DNA of 64,000 bases from Chlorella sorokiniana (lineage: Eukaryota; Chlorophyta; Trebouxiophyceae; Chlorellales; Chlorellaceae), in contig CP084611.1 of the NCBI GenBank assembly GCA_025917655.1, forward strand, positions 3,224,001-3,288,000. Direction: 5' to 3'. Made by a program: the position numbers and the translations under genes. Positions 49,301 through 60,675 of this stretch are shown in pieces. Every line of letters begins with the position of its first letter. The first letter of the stretch is position 1. The notes below the pieces were generated by a model, which saw only the letters and a list, made by a program, of their open reading frames with translations, had not been told where the DNA came from and ran no database searches.

Positions 49301-50536
49301 ACCTCGGCCACCTGTCGCACGTGATCATCCAGCTGCCTGCAAGGGGGAGGGGGAGGCAGCAGCGGTGGCGTGCACACACCTGCCGGGCAGCCGGCCCGCA
49401 CACTACCCCTGCACCCCCGCCCGGCCCAGCCCTCCAGCTGGCCCGCACGCCGACACCGCCCCCGCGCCGCCTGCCCTCGGCAGCGCCGGCTGCCCGCGCC
49501 GCTCACCTCAGCTTGAGGGCCATGGCGGCGCTGGCCACGCCGTGCGTGTGGCCGCAGTGGTCGGCCCCCAGGTAGTGGGCCACCAGCAGGCGGCCCCAGG
49601 TGGAGGGGGAGCGCAGGGCGGGCAGCAGGTGGGCCCACACGCCGTCGTCCACGCTGTGCAGGTCCTTAACGTTGAAGCAGGGGTAGGGGCGGGACCAGGA
49701 CCAGGGCGCGGGAAGAGCTGCGCCCAGGTGGTGTCCCCCAGGAAGGCCTGCAGGCGGGGGCAGCGGGGGGGGCAAGTGAATATGTGTAGTGAGGGCTGGG
49801 GCCGTGTGCGCCCCGCCACGCAGCGCCAGGCGCGCGACAGCTGCGAGCGACGGCGAGCATGCGGCCTCGTGCTGGAGCAGGGCCCTGCTTCAGCACGGGG
49901 CCTTGCAGCGGAGGGCCCGCCCTCGCACCAGCCCGCCGCCCGCCGCCGCCAGCTGGTCCACCAGGTTGTCGTCGGCCACGGCGCCGGCGGTGAAGGAGTT
50001 GGAGACGTCGAAGAAGGAGGGCAGGCCGCCGGTGGCCAGGCTCTTCAGCCGCTGCGTGGTGGTGGTCGGCGCGTCGGCCACGAAGAGGAAGGAGCGGGCG
50101 GCGTCCTGCGGCGCGCAGCGGAGCGAGGGGGTTGAGAACCGCCGTTGCCACATGTCACAGCCCCGTCTTGCTGCCGCGTCAATGTTTTGGGATCCCACGC
50201 GTGTGCAAAGACGTCCCACCTGGTTGCGGGCGAGCTCTGACAGGAAGGGCATGTGGCCCTGGTGGCAGGTGCTGCCGCTGGCGCAGGCATAGCGCTGGTC
50301 GGTCACCACAAAGTCGTAGCGCAGAGCATCAATCATGATCCAGACCACACGGTCGTACGGCGCCCGCCCGTCAGATTGGCCGTGGGCGGCGGCTCGCTGG
50401 CGCGCTGTGGGAGGTGCACTCTGGTCAGCAGGAAGCCGTGAATGAACAATCCTAGCGATACAAGATGCAGAAACAGTATCAGGAACTGGCCCAGGGCCGG
50501 ACGCCGCAGCAGGGCCACGGTTCTGTCGAACGCCAT
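46360..50536 (-). CDS. PIGO: GPI ethanolamine phosphate transferase 3 (PIG-O)
   Basis: Adds ethanolamine phosphate to the third mannose of the GPI anchor in the ER membrane. The start at 50536 leads into TM1 (FLILFLHLVSLGLFIHGF) and LLTRVHL. The luminal alkaline-phosphatase-fold domain has DRVVWIMIDALRYDF, DAPTTTTQRLKSLATGGLPS, DNLVDQL, LGDTTWAQLFP, FNVKDLHSVDDGVW, LLVAHYLGADHCGHTHG and VCGDHGQTLGGDHGG. These carry the metal-binding Asp/His residues. LGVPIPFASLGRLNAELWQL follows. A long membrane domain with many Leu/Ala-rich segments spans about 48700-46360. It contains the conserved LYAWALFAPKFAFEACF close to the end and stops at LLLALLA. Frame breaks occur near 49080, 49270 and 48290. Its start is divergent from MENG about 350 bases away. 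Confidence 0.93.
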
Positions 50537-50890
50537 CTGGCCCGCAAGTGATCAACAGCCACTGCTCAACAACAGATGCCGGACATAGTGACTGGTAGCG
50601 CTCTGCATGATGATCGATGCTTAAAGGCGCCGAACATGCCGCCATGCGGTAAAAGCGAAGAAGCACTACATTTGCCGAAGTACAAATTCATCCTGATTGA
50701 AGGAGAACACCGAAGTCGGCATGCTTTGGGTAGAGAACTCACCATGAACGGCTCAATTTTTGCAATCGCACCGGTCTGGCTTTGGCCTCGGCGCCTCGGC
50801 CGCAGCAATTACACGCTGCAGGCAACAGCAGCTGTCATTCAGTCAGAGGATGTCGTCAGGGTGTGGCTATGTGCGCAGTGAGGGGCGCAG
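50537..50890. promoter_or_regulatory. Divergent intergenic region, PIG-O / MENG
   Basis: About 350 bases between divergent genes. It may also hold an upstream MENG exon encoding a transit peptide. An ATG near 50743 starts an open stretch rich in Ala, Arg and Leu, but no convincing intron joins it to the MENG frame. Confidence 0.35.
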
Positions 50891-52004
50891 ATGCGCCCAG
50901 TCCCAGCGGCAATGGAGACTTTTGCAGAGGGGCGAGAGGGCGAGCAGCGGCAGCGCCTGTTCAACACCATAGCCCCTGTGTACGACCAGCTCAATGATCA
51001 GCTGAGCTTTGGGCTGCACAGGGTCTGGAAGCGCATGGCAGTGAAATGGAGCGGCGCAACCACTGGCTGCAGAGCGCTAGACGTGTGCTGCGGCAGCGGC
51101 GACCTCGCCTTCCGGCTGGCAGAGGCTGTGGGCCCTAGCGGCAGCGTGGTTGGCCTCGACTTCTCCGCAAACATGCTGGCGGATGCAGAGCAGCGTCAGC
51201 AGCAGCGACAACAGAGCACGGGGCCTAGATACAACATGGAGTGGGTGCAGGTGAGGGTGGGCAGGCACGGCTGGCATTCATGCACGGCTGGCCTGAATTC
51301 GGCCTGCTCCTCATCAACTTGCACCTTGCAACCATGCAGGGCGACGCGCTGCAGCTGCCATTTGAAAGTGCCAGCTTTGATGCAGCGACGATGGGGTACG
51401 GACTGCGAAATGTGGCCAGCATACCGCAGGCGCTGGCGGTGAGGCGCCGCTCTCTGCATGCTCCTCAAATGCAGCAACCATCCTTGCGTTGCCCATCCTG
51501 TTTCGTCGCCGCACGCTGCCCAGGCTTATCGGCCTCTGGATCCTGCCGCAGGAGCTGCACCGTGTGCTGCGCCCGGCTGCAGCGTGGCTGTGCTGGACTT
51601 CAACAACGCTGCGGACAACTCGCTGGTGGATGCTGCCCAGGCGCTGTTCCTGGAGCGCATGGTGGTGCCGGCGGCGCGCTCCATGGGCGTTGCGGAGGAG
51701 TATGAGTGAGCTGGCTGCTGGGTGCTGGTGTTTGAGCGCTGGCGGAACCCGTGTGTGCAGCAGGGATCGGCCGGGTGGACCAGCCAGCGCAGTCCAGCAG
51801 CCAGTGACGTGTTTAAGCTGCGGCGTCGAGCTCCACCCGCCCCTCGCGCGCAGGTATCTGCGGCCCTCCATCCAGCGCTTCCCCACAGGGCCACAGCAGG
51901 AGGCGCTGGCCCGGCGAGCGGGCTTTGCGCGGGCGGTGCACTACCCCATTGCCTTTGGGCTCATGGGCTGCCTGGTGGCAACCAAGGCTGAAGCCGCCGC
52001 GTGA
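50891..52004 (+). CDS. MENG: Demethylphylloquinone C-methyltransferase, plastid type (MENG)
   Basis: UbiE/COQ5-family SAM methyltransferase that adds the ring methyl in the last step of phylloquinone synthesis. Segments are RQRLFNTIAPVYDQLNDQLS, the SAM loop ALDVCCGSGDLAFRLAEA, VVGLDFSANMLADAEQR, GDALQLPFESASFDAATMGY, ELHRVLRPG and VAVLDFNNA. The C-terminus is YLRPSIQRFPTGPQQEAL and GLMGCLVATKAEAAA. This end resembles the Arabidopsis plastid enzyme more than COQ5. The ATG at 50891 is preceded in frame by a TGA, and a CAG acceptor touches it. A transit-peptide exon is therefore expected upstream but was not identified with confidence. A frame break occurs near 51575. The gene converges on lipoyl synthase with about 230 bases between stops. 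Confidence 0.9.
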
Positions 52005-52232
52005 GCGAGCTGCCGCTTGTAGTGAAAGCACAACCGACCCCAGCGTGGTGCAAGGAACAGCAAGGCTGAGTTACACTTGATGCTGCATGTATACAAGGAA
52101 GGTGGGTGGGGTTGGGGCTGGGAAAATTGCGGAAGTGGAGATTGAGCTGGGCAAGAGCGAAGGGTACAACAGCAAGGGAGGGAGATGCTAAAGTGAGAAC
52201 AGCGAGCAGCATGGTGTCGGCGCGACGGGTGT

Positions 52233-54062
52233 TCATGCCCCCGCCGCAACGGCTGCTGCATCCGCCTGCTGCCTCTTGATCATGTTCTTGAGGAAGAGCT
52301 CTCCCGCGCGGTAGCTGCTGCGCACCATGGCCCGCTGGCGGCGTACAGGAAGCCCAGCTCCTCGGCGATCTGGCGGCGGCGCAAGGGGGGGTCTTTGTCA
52401 ATCTGTGCCGTTTTGAAGCGCAGCAAGACCCAGCAGCTCAGCAAGACAAAGGGGGCAAGTCTATAGGCCACCAGCTCCTGCGGCAGCCCACCTTCTGGTA
52501 GGCGGCAAAGGCCTCTGGCGTGACGTACTCGGCGACCGCCATGTGGCGCTTGGTGGGGCGCATGTACTGCCCCAGCGTGACCACATCGACGTCGTACCGC
52601 CTCAGCGTGCGCAGCGTCTCCACCACCTCCTCTGGCGTCTCGCCGCAGCCCAGCATGATGCTGGTCTTGGTGACGCGCGCCCCGCGTCCTTGGCCGCCGC
52701 CAGCACGCCCAGCGACTGGGCCCAGCCCGCGCGGCGGTCGCGCACCACCCCCTGCAGCCGCTCCACCGTCTCCACGTTGTGCGCAAACACGTCCAGCCCG
52801 CTGCGTGCCACCAGGTCCACGCACTCGCGCCGCCCCTGCAGGCAGGGGAGGCGGGGGCCGTAGGCGCGGCATGCGTAGAACGGCCGGGTGCGGCTGCGCC
52901 TGGGCTCGCAAGGCGCTGCGGCACGGAACCGCCGGCACGCCGTCCTCAACCCTGCATGGCTCCTGCACGCCCTCCTCCCCCCCCGCTGCCGGCCCCCACC
53001 TGGAAGTCCGGCACCAGCGCCTCAACCAGCAGGCGCCCCCCGTCTGCTGCTTCAGGTGGCGGATGGTGGCCGCGATGTGCGCCGCCCGTAGTCGGGCAGG
53101 TCGTCGCGGTCCACGCTGGTCAGAACAACGTAGTCGATGCCCCAGGCAGCCACAGCCTGAGCGGGGAAGGGTGGGGTTGGTGGGGGAAGGAGGGGGGAGA
53201 GCTCTTGTTAAGGTTGAGGCATGGGATGGCGCTATCAGCAGACCGCCCCGTGACGGTGGGGGCACAGGGCGGAGCCGGGAGTCGGCCGTGCCCACAGCTG
53301 TGCCCATGCTCGGCTGCCACTGCCAGGCAGCGGCGCGCGCGCAGGAGCACCTTGGCCGTGTTCTCGGGCTCTGCCGGGTCCAGCGGCGGCGGCGCCCGCG
53401 ACGTCTTGACCGCGCAGAAGCGGCAGCCGCGCGTGCACGTGTCGCCCATGAGCATGATGGTGGCGGTGGCGGCGTGGCCCTCGCCGCCCCCCAGCACTCG
53501 CCCAGGTTGGGGCAGCGCGCCTCCTCGCACACCGTGGCCAGCTTCAGCTCCCGCAGCTTGCTCTTGATGGCGGTGTATGCCTCCCCGCCAGGCAGCTCAC
53601 GCTTCAGCCACTCGGGCTTGCGTGCCTTGTCCTGCGGGTGGAGCGCGCATGCAAAGGAGTCGCGGCAAGGGCCCAGCGCTGGCCCACAGCGGCCTGACGG
53701 CGGCACGCGGCAACGCGCGCCGCACCTTGGGCCGGGGCGCATGCACGGAGTAGCCCTGCAGATCCGAGCCCTGGATGAAGTCCCCAAGGTCAGGTCCTGC
53801 AAGGGAGAGCACGGCACGGCACAGAGGTGGCATCGCACAAGCCGGTGGCGTGGGGCAACACCGCCGTCAGTCGGCTGCCACCGCCACCCGCCACGCCTGC
53901 ACCACCACCTGCTGCTAGCCGCTGCCTCAAAGCGTCGATCGCGGTCTTCACTCCATCTTGAGGGAGACCAGGCCGCAACTCCTGGGCAGGCTCTGCTGCC
54001 GCGCTGAACGAGCGGCTGAGCAAGCTCAAGCCCTGCTGTGCCAGCCTGGGCGTACGCTGCAT
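52233..54062 (-). CDS. LIP1: Lipoyl synthase, organellar
   Basis: Radical-SAM enzyme that inserts two sulfurs into octanoyl groups on lipoyl domains. The start at 54062 gives a presequence of mitochondrial type ([20 protein letters not shown]). Then come [19 protein letters not shown], the auxiliary cluster site [12 protein letters not shown], the radical-SAM motif [12 protein letters not shown], and [20 protein letters not shown]. They are followed by [67 protein letters not shown] and [12 protein letters not shown]. The end is [18 protein letters not shown]. The presequence favours the mitochondrial isozyme; a plastid LIP1p should then lie elsewhere in the genome. One-base breaks occur near 52330, 52680, 53090 and 53500. 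It diverges from UTP6. Confidence 0.93.
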
Positions 54063-54344
54063 TTGAGCAGGTCAACACAGTCAATTGTCCATCCGGCGAG
54101 GAGCAGCAGACAGAGTTGTAGCAATGCCGCCTGCTGAGGGTCGCGCAGCAGGGGGTGAAGGCCAGCGGGACGTTCGCACTTGTGCATGCATATATTTCCA
54201 ATTACTCAGCAAAGCCTTGTGACGACCTTGGGAGCTGCACGAGCGCCAGTGCGCTTGCATGACTTTTTGTTTCTGAGGACAGCGTGAAGCGGACTTGGGA
54301 CTGAGTGGCTGTGTAAAGTACTGGTGTGAAGTAGCAACGTCACC
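54063..54344. promoter_or_regulatory. Divergent promoter region, lipoyl synthase / UTP6
   Basis: 282 bases between two divergent start codons, with lower GC than the exons. A shared bidirectional promoter is likely from the geometry. No specific element was recognised. Confidence 0.4.
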
Positions 54345-57237
54345 ATGGCGGACACAGTGAGGTGCGGGCAGCGCTGCGGGGGCAAGCCGTGCGGCTGGAA
54401 GCGGCGGCGGCGTCAGGGCCCTGGGCGCGCGGCCAGCCTCCACCTGCCCTGCCCCTGCAGGTACCTGCTGGAGGAGATGGTGCCGGAGCTGGAGGCGCTG
54501 GAGGAGCGCGGCTACTTCGCGGGGCGAGATCCGCGCCATTGTGCAGAAGCGGCAAGACTTTGAGTACGCGCTCAAGCGCACCGCGGCACGCAAGGAAGAC
54601 TACCTCCGGTGGGCGCCAGCTTGGCTGTGTAGGGAATGGGCAGGGGGCAGCGTGACAGGCTGAGGCGCAGCTTGGTCAGCGCTTTGCAGTGGGCAGAGCG
54701 GGCTGCGGGCAGGCGGCCTGCCCCTGCCCAGCCCAGCCCAGCGTTGTCCGTCCGTCCTGCCCGCTGATACCGGTACTCTGCCCGCAGCTACATTGCGTAC
54801 GAGAGCCAGCTGGACGAGCTGCGCGAGGCGCGGCGCGCCACCCGCGGCATCAGCGGCAAGCGCGGCTTTGCGGAGTGGTGCATCACGCGCCGCATCCACT
54901 TCATCTACGAGCGCGCCACGCGCAAGTTCAGGTGCGTGTTTTAAGGGGTGGGCGCCGCATGCTGGAGAGGGCAGGCCGTGCGCGGCAGGGCAGGCTGCCG
55001 CCTGCTGCGTCACCGGCCCTTCTGCGGCCCTCACCGCTGCTCTCCCGCCTGCTCCTGGCTGGCGCAGGGGCGACCTGGACCTGTGGTCGCGCTGGCTGCG
55101 CTTCTGCCGCGCGTCCCGCAGCGCGCGCCAAATGTCCCCGCGCTGACCAAGGCGCTGCAGCTGCACTCTGGCTGCGCGCCGCTGTGGGCCTACGCCGCTG
55201 CCTGGGAGCTGGAGCACAACGGCAACGGGGGGGCGGCGCGCGCCCTCATGCAGCGCGGCCTGCGCATGTGCAAGCACGCCCCCAGCTGTGGCACGAGTAC
55301 TTCCGCCTCGAGCTGCTCTACGCGCTGCGGCTGAGGGGGAGCGGCGCCGCGTGCTGGGCATCGACGACGGCGGCGACGCCACGGCTGGCGGCGGCGGCGG
55401 CGGCGGCGAGGACGACGGCGGCAGCGGCAGCGAGGGGGAGGGCGACGAGTCGGCGGCGGCGGTGGCGGCGGTGCTCAACGGCGCGGTGGCGGGCGTGGTG
55501 CTGCGCGCCGCGGTGGCCGCCGTCCCCGGCAGCGTCGCCTTCCGCGCCCGCTTCCTCGACCTGCTGGCCCCCTCGCCTTCCCGGGCAGGGCCGCGCTGGA
55601 GGTGGGTGGCCGCCGCGGGGCTGGCCCGGCCCTGGGTGCACTGGTGGGCTGATGGCGGGCGGCGGTCCTGCGTGGCGCAGCGGCAGCCAGCGACCGGCAG
55701 CATGGCGGCGCCCGGGCGGCGCTCCCCACCACGCCACTGGCTGGTGCTGCATGCCCACCCCCGCACGCCATGCTCCGCTTCTCACACCCGTTGCCTTTCG
55801 CCCTGCCCCGCGCCCCACCCCGGCAGGAGTCGGTGTATGAGGGGGTGGCCCGCGACTTTGGCGCCGCCCCGAAGCGGTGGACCTGCGTGCGAGGCGGCCG
55901 CTGCGTGAGCTGCACGCTGGGGCGGGCCCGGCGCGCGCCTGGCGGCGGCGCAGGCAGCGGTGGCGGTGTACGAGGGGGCGCTGGCGGCGGCACCCTCCAC
56001 GCGGCTGGCGGCCACGCTGCTGCACTTCCTGCAGGAGCAGGCGCGGCAGCTGGACGTCGTTGGAGGCGGCGCAGCGGGCGGCGGCGACGGCGGACAGTCA
56101 CAGCGGCAGGCGGCGGAGGCGGCCCAGGCTGCCAAGTGGCTGCGCCAGCGCACGCAGCGCGTACGAGGAGGCGTGGGCTGCGGGGCTGATGGATGAGGGG
56201 CTGTGGCGGGGCCACATCGCCTTCCTGCTGCGCAATGGCGAGGTGGAGCCGGCGGTGGCGGCGGCGCGGGCGGCGACCAAGGCGCTGCCGCAGTCGGCCG
56301 CCTTGTGGCAGCAGCTGCTGGCGCTGCAGGCGCAGCTGGCGGCGGGGCAGGTGGCACGCGGTGGCGCGCTGGCCAGCACGCCCGGCGGTCAACGCAGCGC
56401 AGACGACGACAGCAGCGAGGAGGAGGATGCCGTGCGGCCGGCGGGGGCGGGGAGCCTGGCACCTGCGGCGGCAGCCGCCATGCGCTACAGCGACGAGCCC
56501 GCGCTGCGCCGCCTGGAAGAAGCTGCGCTCGCTGCGCTGCGGGCGGTGCCAGCGGGCGAGGCGCCGCCGCTGTGGCTGGCCGCCATCAGCCTGCTGTGCG
56601 GCGCGGGCTGCTCGCTGCAGGCGCTGGCGCGGGAGATGGTGCAGGCGGCGCTGCGCCAGCCCAAGGGGCCGGTGCAGGTGGGGGGACCTGGGAAGGACAC
56701 ACCCAGCCGCCGTCTGCCACCGTTTGCAGCAGCGGGCTGGGCCACGGCTGCCCGCTGGCTGTTGAGGCATCAACTTCCTTGTAACCCCTCCCTGGTCATT
56801 GCCTGCCCCTGCTGATTGGTGCCCCTCCCCATTCCCCCTGCAGGGCGGCCTGGGCACCGCCGCCGCCCGCGCTGCTCACCGCGCTGGCGGAGGCGGGCGG
56901 GGTGGAGGCGCGCGCGCGCTGTACCGCGCGCTGCTGCCGCTGCCGCCCCCGGCGGCGACTTCTTCCGCGCCGCGCTGCGCCTGGAGATGGCCCAGCAGGG
57001 CGGCCCGCACGCGCTGCCCCCGCGCCGCCTGCAGGACCTGTTTGAGGCGGCGGTGGGCGCCACGGCGCCGCCGACACCCACCTCTGGCTGCTCTTCTGCG
57101 AGTGGCAGGCCGGGCGCGGGGCGGCGGGCGAGCAGGCGGCCGTGTACTGGCGCGCGCGCAAGGCGCTGGCGCACCCCGAGCCCTTTGAGGCCGCCTACCT
57201 GCTGCGCTTCAGGCTGCTGCCAAACAGGGCGGCGTGA
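54345..57237 (+). CDS. UTP6: U3 snoRNA-associated protein 6 (SSU processome)
   Basis: HAT-repeat component of the UTP-B module of the small-subunit processome in the nucleolus, needed for 18S rRNA maturation. A tiny first exon (54345-54361, MADTV plus a split Arg codon) joins in phase to YLLEEMVPELEALEERGYFA. Then come IVQKRQDFEYALKRTAARKE, YIAYESQLDELREARRA, GFAEWCITRRIHFIYERATR, GDLDLWSRWLRFCR, ALTKALQLHSGCAPLWAYAA and ARALMQRGLRMCKHAP. The spacing of HAT motifs follows human and yeast UTP6. Later exons are Ala/Gly/Asp-rich and less conserved. The last exon ends LLRFRLLPNRAA at 57235-57237. Frame breaks occur near 54523, 55125 and 55285. The gene converges on the PWI gene with only 132 bases between stops. 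Confidence 0.9.
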
Positions 57238-57369
57238 CGGCTGGAGAGGGGAACCCCGCCTGCCGATATACCACCTGCTTGCATCCCTCTGTGCGGAACG
57301 CTGTGAACTTACACATGGTGCAACGCACAAGCAGAAAGGAAAGCACAAGGCGCGCCGGGCTGGCAGGCA

Positions 57370-59435
57370 TCACTTCCCCAGGCTCTCCAGCGCCCTCCTT
57401 CGCGCCTCCTGCTCCACCTGCTCAGCTCCCTGCTCATCACCGCTGCCCGCGCTGTGCTCCCCGCTCCGCTCCTCACCGCCCTGCGCCGCCCCTCGCTCGT
57501 CGCCCCGCTCGTCGCCGCTGCCGCCCTTGTCTTCGCTGCGCTCCCCGCTGCTGACGGGCGCAGCCTCCGCGGCCCCACCATCACCACCGCCCTCAGCCGC
57601 AGCCTCCGCAGCGACTTTGGACGGTGGTGATTCCTCCCGACGCTCCTTCTTGGTGCCCTCATCCCGCTCGCCGCCGGAGCGCCGCTTGCGGTTGGGCGAG
57701 CGCGACTCGCGCCGCCGCCCCGCTCCTGTCCCGGCGGCCCTTGCTGCGGCTGCGGCTGCGCCGGCGGCGCTCACGGGACCTGTCCTTGCGGTCAGACTTG
57801 CGCCGCTTGTCCCTGCTGCTGTCGCGGCCCCGCCGCCGCTCGCGCGGGAGGCGCTGCGCCGCCGCCGCCGCTCGCGGCTGCGGCTGCGGCTGCTGCGGCG
57901 TCGCCGCTCCTTGCTGCGGCTCCTGCTGCGGCGCCTGCCCTCCTCAGCCTTCAGCCTGCAGGCTGGCATGGGCCAGATTGAGCGGCAGGCGGCGGTGCGT
58001 TCAAGCAAAGCCCCCAGCAGTTGCAAAGCCAGCAAGCCGGCCTGCAGGGCAGGCGACAGCGCACCCCTCCCGCCGACGCCGCTCGTCCTCCTCGGCCTTG
58101 GCCCGCGCCTCACGCGTCGCCCTGTCCGCCGCCTCCCTCTCCGCCCGCTCCCGTTCCAGGCGCTCCCGCTCCTCCTGCTGCCGCCGCCGTTGGCCTCGCG
58201 CAGGCGTGCCTGCAGGGAGCAGCGCGGCGAGTACCCGCAGTGAGTGAGGGGTATGCGCGATGGCAGCATCAATGCTCACAGGCGGCTGTAAAATGCGTGG
58301 TCTGCATGAAGCGCAGCACCAAGGGGGTACCGCCGGGGCAGGGTCAGGCCAGGGGCCTTTGCTTCGCCGCCCGGACCCAGCCGGGTCAGGCCAGGCAGGG
58401 CGGGGGCCTGGGTGGGCCGGGGGCTCGCCCACAAGCGCGCAACGCCGCTGTGCCAGCACTGCAAACTGCAGGGGCCACCCCAAGCGGTTACTGCAGCCTG
58501 CCTGGCGGGTGTGGCAAAGGCTGGCAAGGCTCTGCGGGCCCCTCATCAGCCCCCGAGCAGCCCCTTCAGCAGCCCGCAGCGCAGCCGCTCCACGGGTGCG
58601 CCCGCCCCACCTGCACCCGCTCCTGCTCCTCCTTCTGCCTGCGCAGCTCCTCCGCCTTTTCGTCCAGGAAGCGCTGCGGAATGCCGGTGCCCGTCTGGTT
58701 GGCGCTGACCAGCAGCTGCCACAGCTCCCGGCAGAACAGGCTCGTGTTCTTCTCAAGGAACCCCGTCAAGCTGATCTGCAGCTGCCGCGGGTCCACCGAC
58801 TGCGGCAAGCAGCGGAAGCGCGCGGTGAGGGGGCAGGTGGCAAGGGGAAGCGCCTGACCACCAGGGCACAAGCCGATCGATCGGCAGGCAGAGCGGAGCC
58901 GCGTGCAGCGCCGCGCGCCGTCACCTTCTTCCCCTCCAGCTGCTCGTACACGTAAGCAATGAGCACCTCGTCCTCCAGCCCTCCCAGCAGCTCCGTGATG
59001 CGCTTGGCGATCCATGGCTTCATGGCCTCCCAGTTTACGCGGGTCAGGTCCACCTTGGTGGAGAACTCGGCCGGGAACTTCATGCTCTGCAGGCGGCGGG
59101 GCGGCAAGCAACTTATGGCAAGCACAGGCCGGGAGGCAAGGCTGGCGCCCGGCAGGCCCGGCGACAATCCTCACCTTTATCAGCTTCTTTTCCTTGTTGG
59201 CGAAGCGAGAGTCTTGCTCGGCACTGACGCCGCGGAAGCCTGAGCGGGCGGCGAAAGCAGCAGAGGCGCAGGCGGCAGGAGCGTCAGCCAGCGCGGTGGC
59301 GAGCACTTTTCCCTGCTGTAGGTTGCATTCCGCGCATGGAATGCCGGCAACAGAGCGCGGGTTGCAAACGAAGACAGCCTGAAGATGCGGCCATCTTTGC
59401 TGGGCGAGTGGCGGGGCATCACCTGCTCCAGACAT
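57370..59435 (-). CDS. SRRM1: PWI-domain SR-related splicing factor (SRRM1-like)
   Basis: A splicing coactivator type protein with an N-terminal PWI nucleic-acid-binding domain and an RS-rich tail, in the nucleus. The first exon (MSGAG) joins in phase to GFRGVSAEQDSRFANKEKKL. Next is KFPAEFSTKVDLTRVNWEAM, the defining KPWIAKRITELLG, then EDEVLIAYVYEQLEGKKV and LQISLTGFLEKNTSLFCREL. It continues with GIPQRFLDEKAEELRRQKEE. The order and spacing match human SRRM1. A charged coiled region (EERERLERERAEREAADR) leads to RS repeats (RRRSRSRSKERRRRSS) and an acidic Gly/Ser/Glu tail ending RRRALESLGK at 57370. The RS tail is much shorter than in animals. One-base breaks occur in the RS region (near 57720). 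Confidence 0.9.
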
Positions 59436-60286
59436 ATCGCCAGGACTCTAATAGGGGTGCAAAGATGCGAGATGCTGCCCTCTATGCAGCGGCTTGTTGA
59501 GTGGCACCCGATGCAGAGCTAATGCCCTCAGCGCAGCGCCAAAGGACGAAGTTTGTTCAATAGCGGGTATAAGGGCTCTGCTGGGCCTCAGAATCGCAAG
59601 GAAGGCCCCACCACGGGGCACAGCAGGCAGTGCGTGCGCGGCAGTGAACCCGTCAGCGTGGCCATGTTGCCATGATCGCTTCTTAAAGGGAGGGGCAACT
59701 GGTGGATGATCTGCTGCTTATAACAGGGGCCAGCACGCACAACCTGTTGAACTACGATGTACACGCTGAGGAGATGGGCTTGTTGCCCCGTTCCGCATCG
59801 GCTGCATTTGCAGGGCGGCCTGATGTGCCTTAACGATCGTACCAACACACTGACAATATGCGGGCAGGCCTTTGTGGATTGGCTTGCAAAGGTGACGGCA
59901 GATGACCACTGTCCAGTAGGAGCAGCAGGCTCCGCCAGCGTCTGCTGCGAAGCCCAAATGCGCAGGTATGTTCCAGCAGCGCTGGCGGCGGCCGGCATTG
60001 CCGAAATGAGAGCCACTGCTTGAATTCTCATGGTGCAACTAATGAATGCTGAACAGGGAGGCGAAGGTGTGCTTGCGCCCTCGAGGCGATCCCGACGACT
60101 TGAAAGACTGATCAGCTGGCGTGTCGGGATACTTTGTGCTCATCTTCGTTTCCTGCATCTCGTGAGCATGCTCGCGCGACCATCAGTCGACACTGACTTT
60201 GTGTATTGGGTGTACCCGCACGCATGAGCCTAAGCTTCGCGACTTCTGTTTGATCGGCCATTGATCGCCCGGCGGTGCCTGGCCGC
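59436..60286. other. Spacer between SRRM1-like and LYR genes
   Basis: About 850 bases of moderate GC. It contains one probable small plus-strand gene (59757-60111). The remainder shows nothing recognisable. Confidence 0.4.
59757..60111 (+). CDS. Hypothetical small gene with splice signals
   Basis: A TTTGCAG acceptor near 59813 precedes an exon reading GGLMCLNDRTNTLTICG and then QAFVDWLAK. This frame stays open to a strong GTATGT donor near 59966. A CAG acceptor near 60056 then joins in the same phase to EAKVCLRPRGDPDDLKD and a stop at 60109-60111. The ATG at 59757 is in frame but may not be the true start; an upstream exon is likely. The first segment has a faint Sm/LSm-like look (GxLxxxxDRxxN), but this is too weak to assign. 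A 147-codon minus-strand frame overlaps it and is the alternative. Confidence 0.35.
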
Positions 60287-60661
60287 ATGTCCCAGAGCTT
60301 GGCATTGTATAGGGCGTTTCTGCGAGAAGCGCACCAGCTCCACGCGCCTCCCGTTCGGCGCAAGCTTTGTTACAACGCCCGGCAGCTGTGGTCGTTCTAC
60401 GCCGGCGTCACGGATCCTGAAACGCTGGACAGCCTGCATGAGGAGGCTCGTGCGGCAGTGAGGGTGCTGCAGTGGCTCAGGGCGCTGCCAAAGGCACGTT
60501 GCCGGCTGTCTGGGCGGGCATGGGCCAGCGATCGCGGCTAGCCGGGGGCTCACCGTCCCCTGTTCGTTGTCAAACTGCTGCCGCCCGCCGCTGGCTTATG
60601 CTGCCTGCAGGAGCACAGCGAGGAGCTGCTCAAGCACTACCGGCCTGCGGTCAAGGAGTGA
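60287..60661 (+). CDS. LYR-motif (complex I LYR) family protein
   Basis: A small mitochondrial LYR-motif protein. Such proteins bind acyl carrier protein and assist Fe-S cluster or respiratory complex assembly. MSQSLALYRAFLREAHQL carries the LYR tripeptide at the start of helix 1. YNARQLWSFYAGVTDPETL follows, with an aromatic-Ala-Arg pattern and the usual DPE helix cap. The last exon (60611-60661) encodes EHSEELLKHYRPAVKE and a stop. The internal splice is uncertain. A GTGAGG donor at 60458 gives a 73-residue protein in phase. A GC-type donor after RALPK (near 60490) would retain an extra helical stretch (AVRVLQWLRAL) and fits the family length better. Which LYRM subfamily it belongs to cannot be said. 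BIG starts 14 bases downstream on the same strand. Confidence 0.75.
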
Positions 60662-60675
60662 TCGTGTAGGGCGCC

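Noticed and set aside
59588-60031. A 147-codon minus-strand ATG-to-stop frame
   Set aside because: The plus strand has better splice signals over the same bases. No family was recognised. It is kept only as the alternative.
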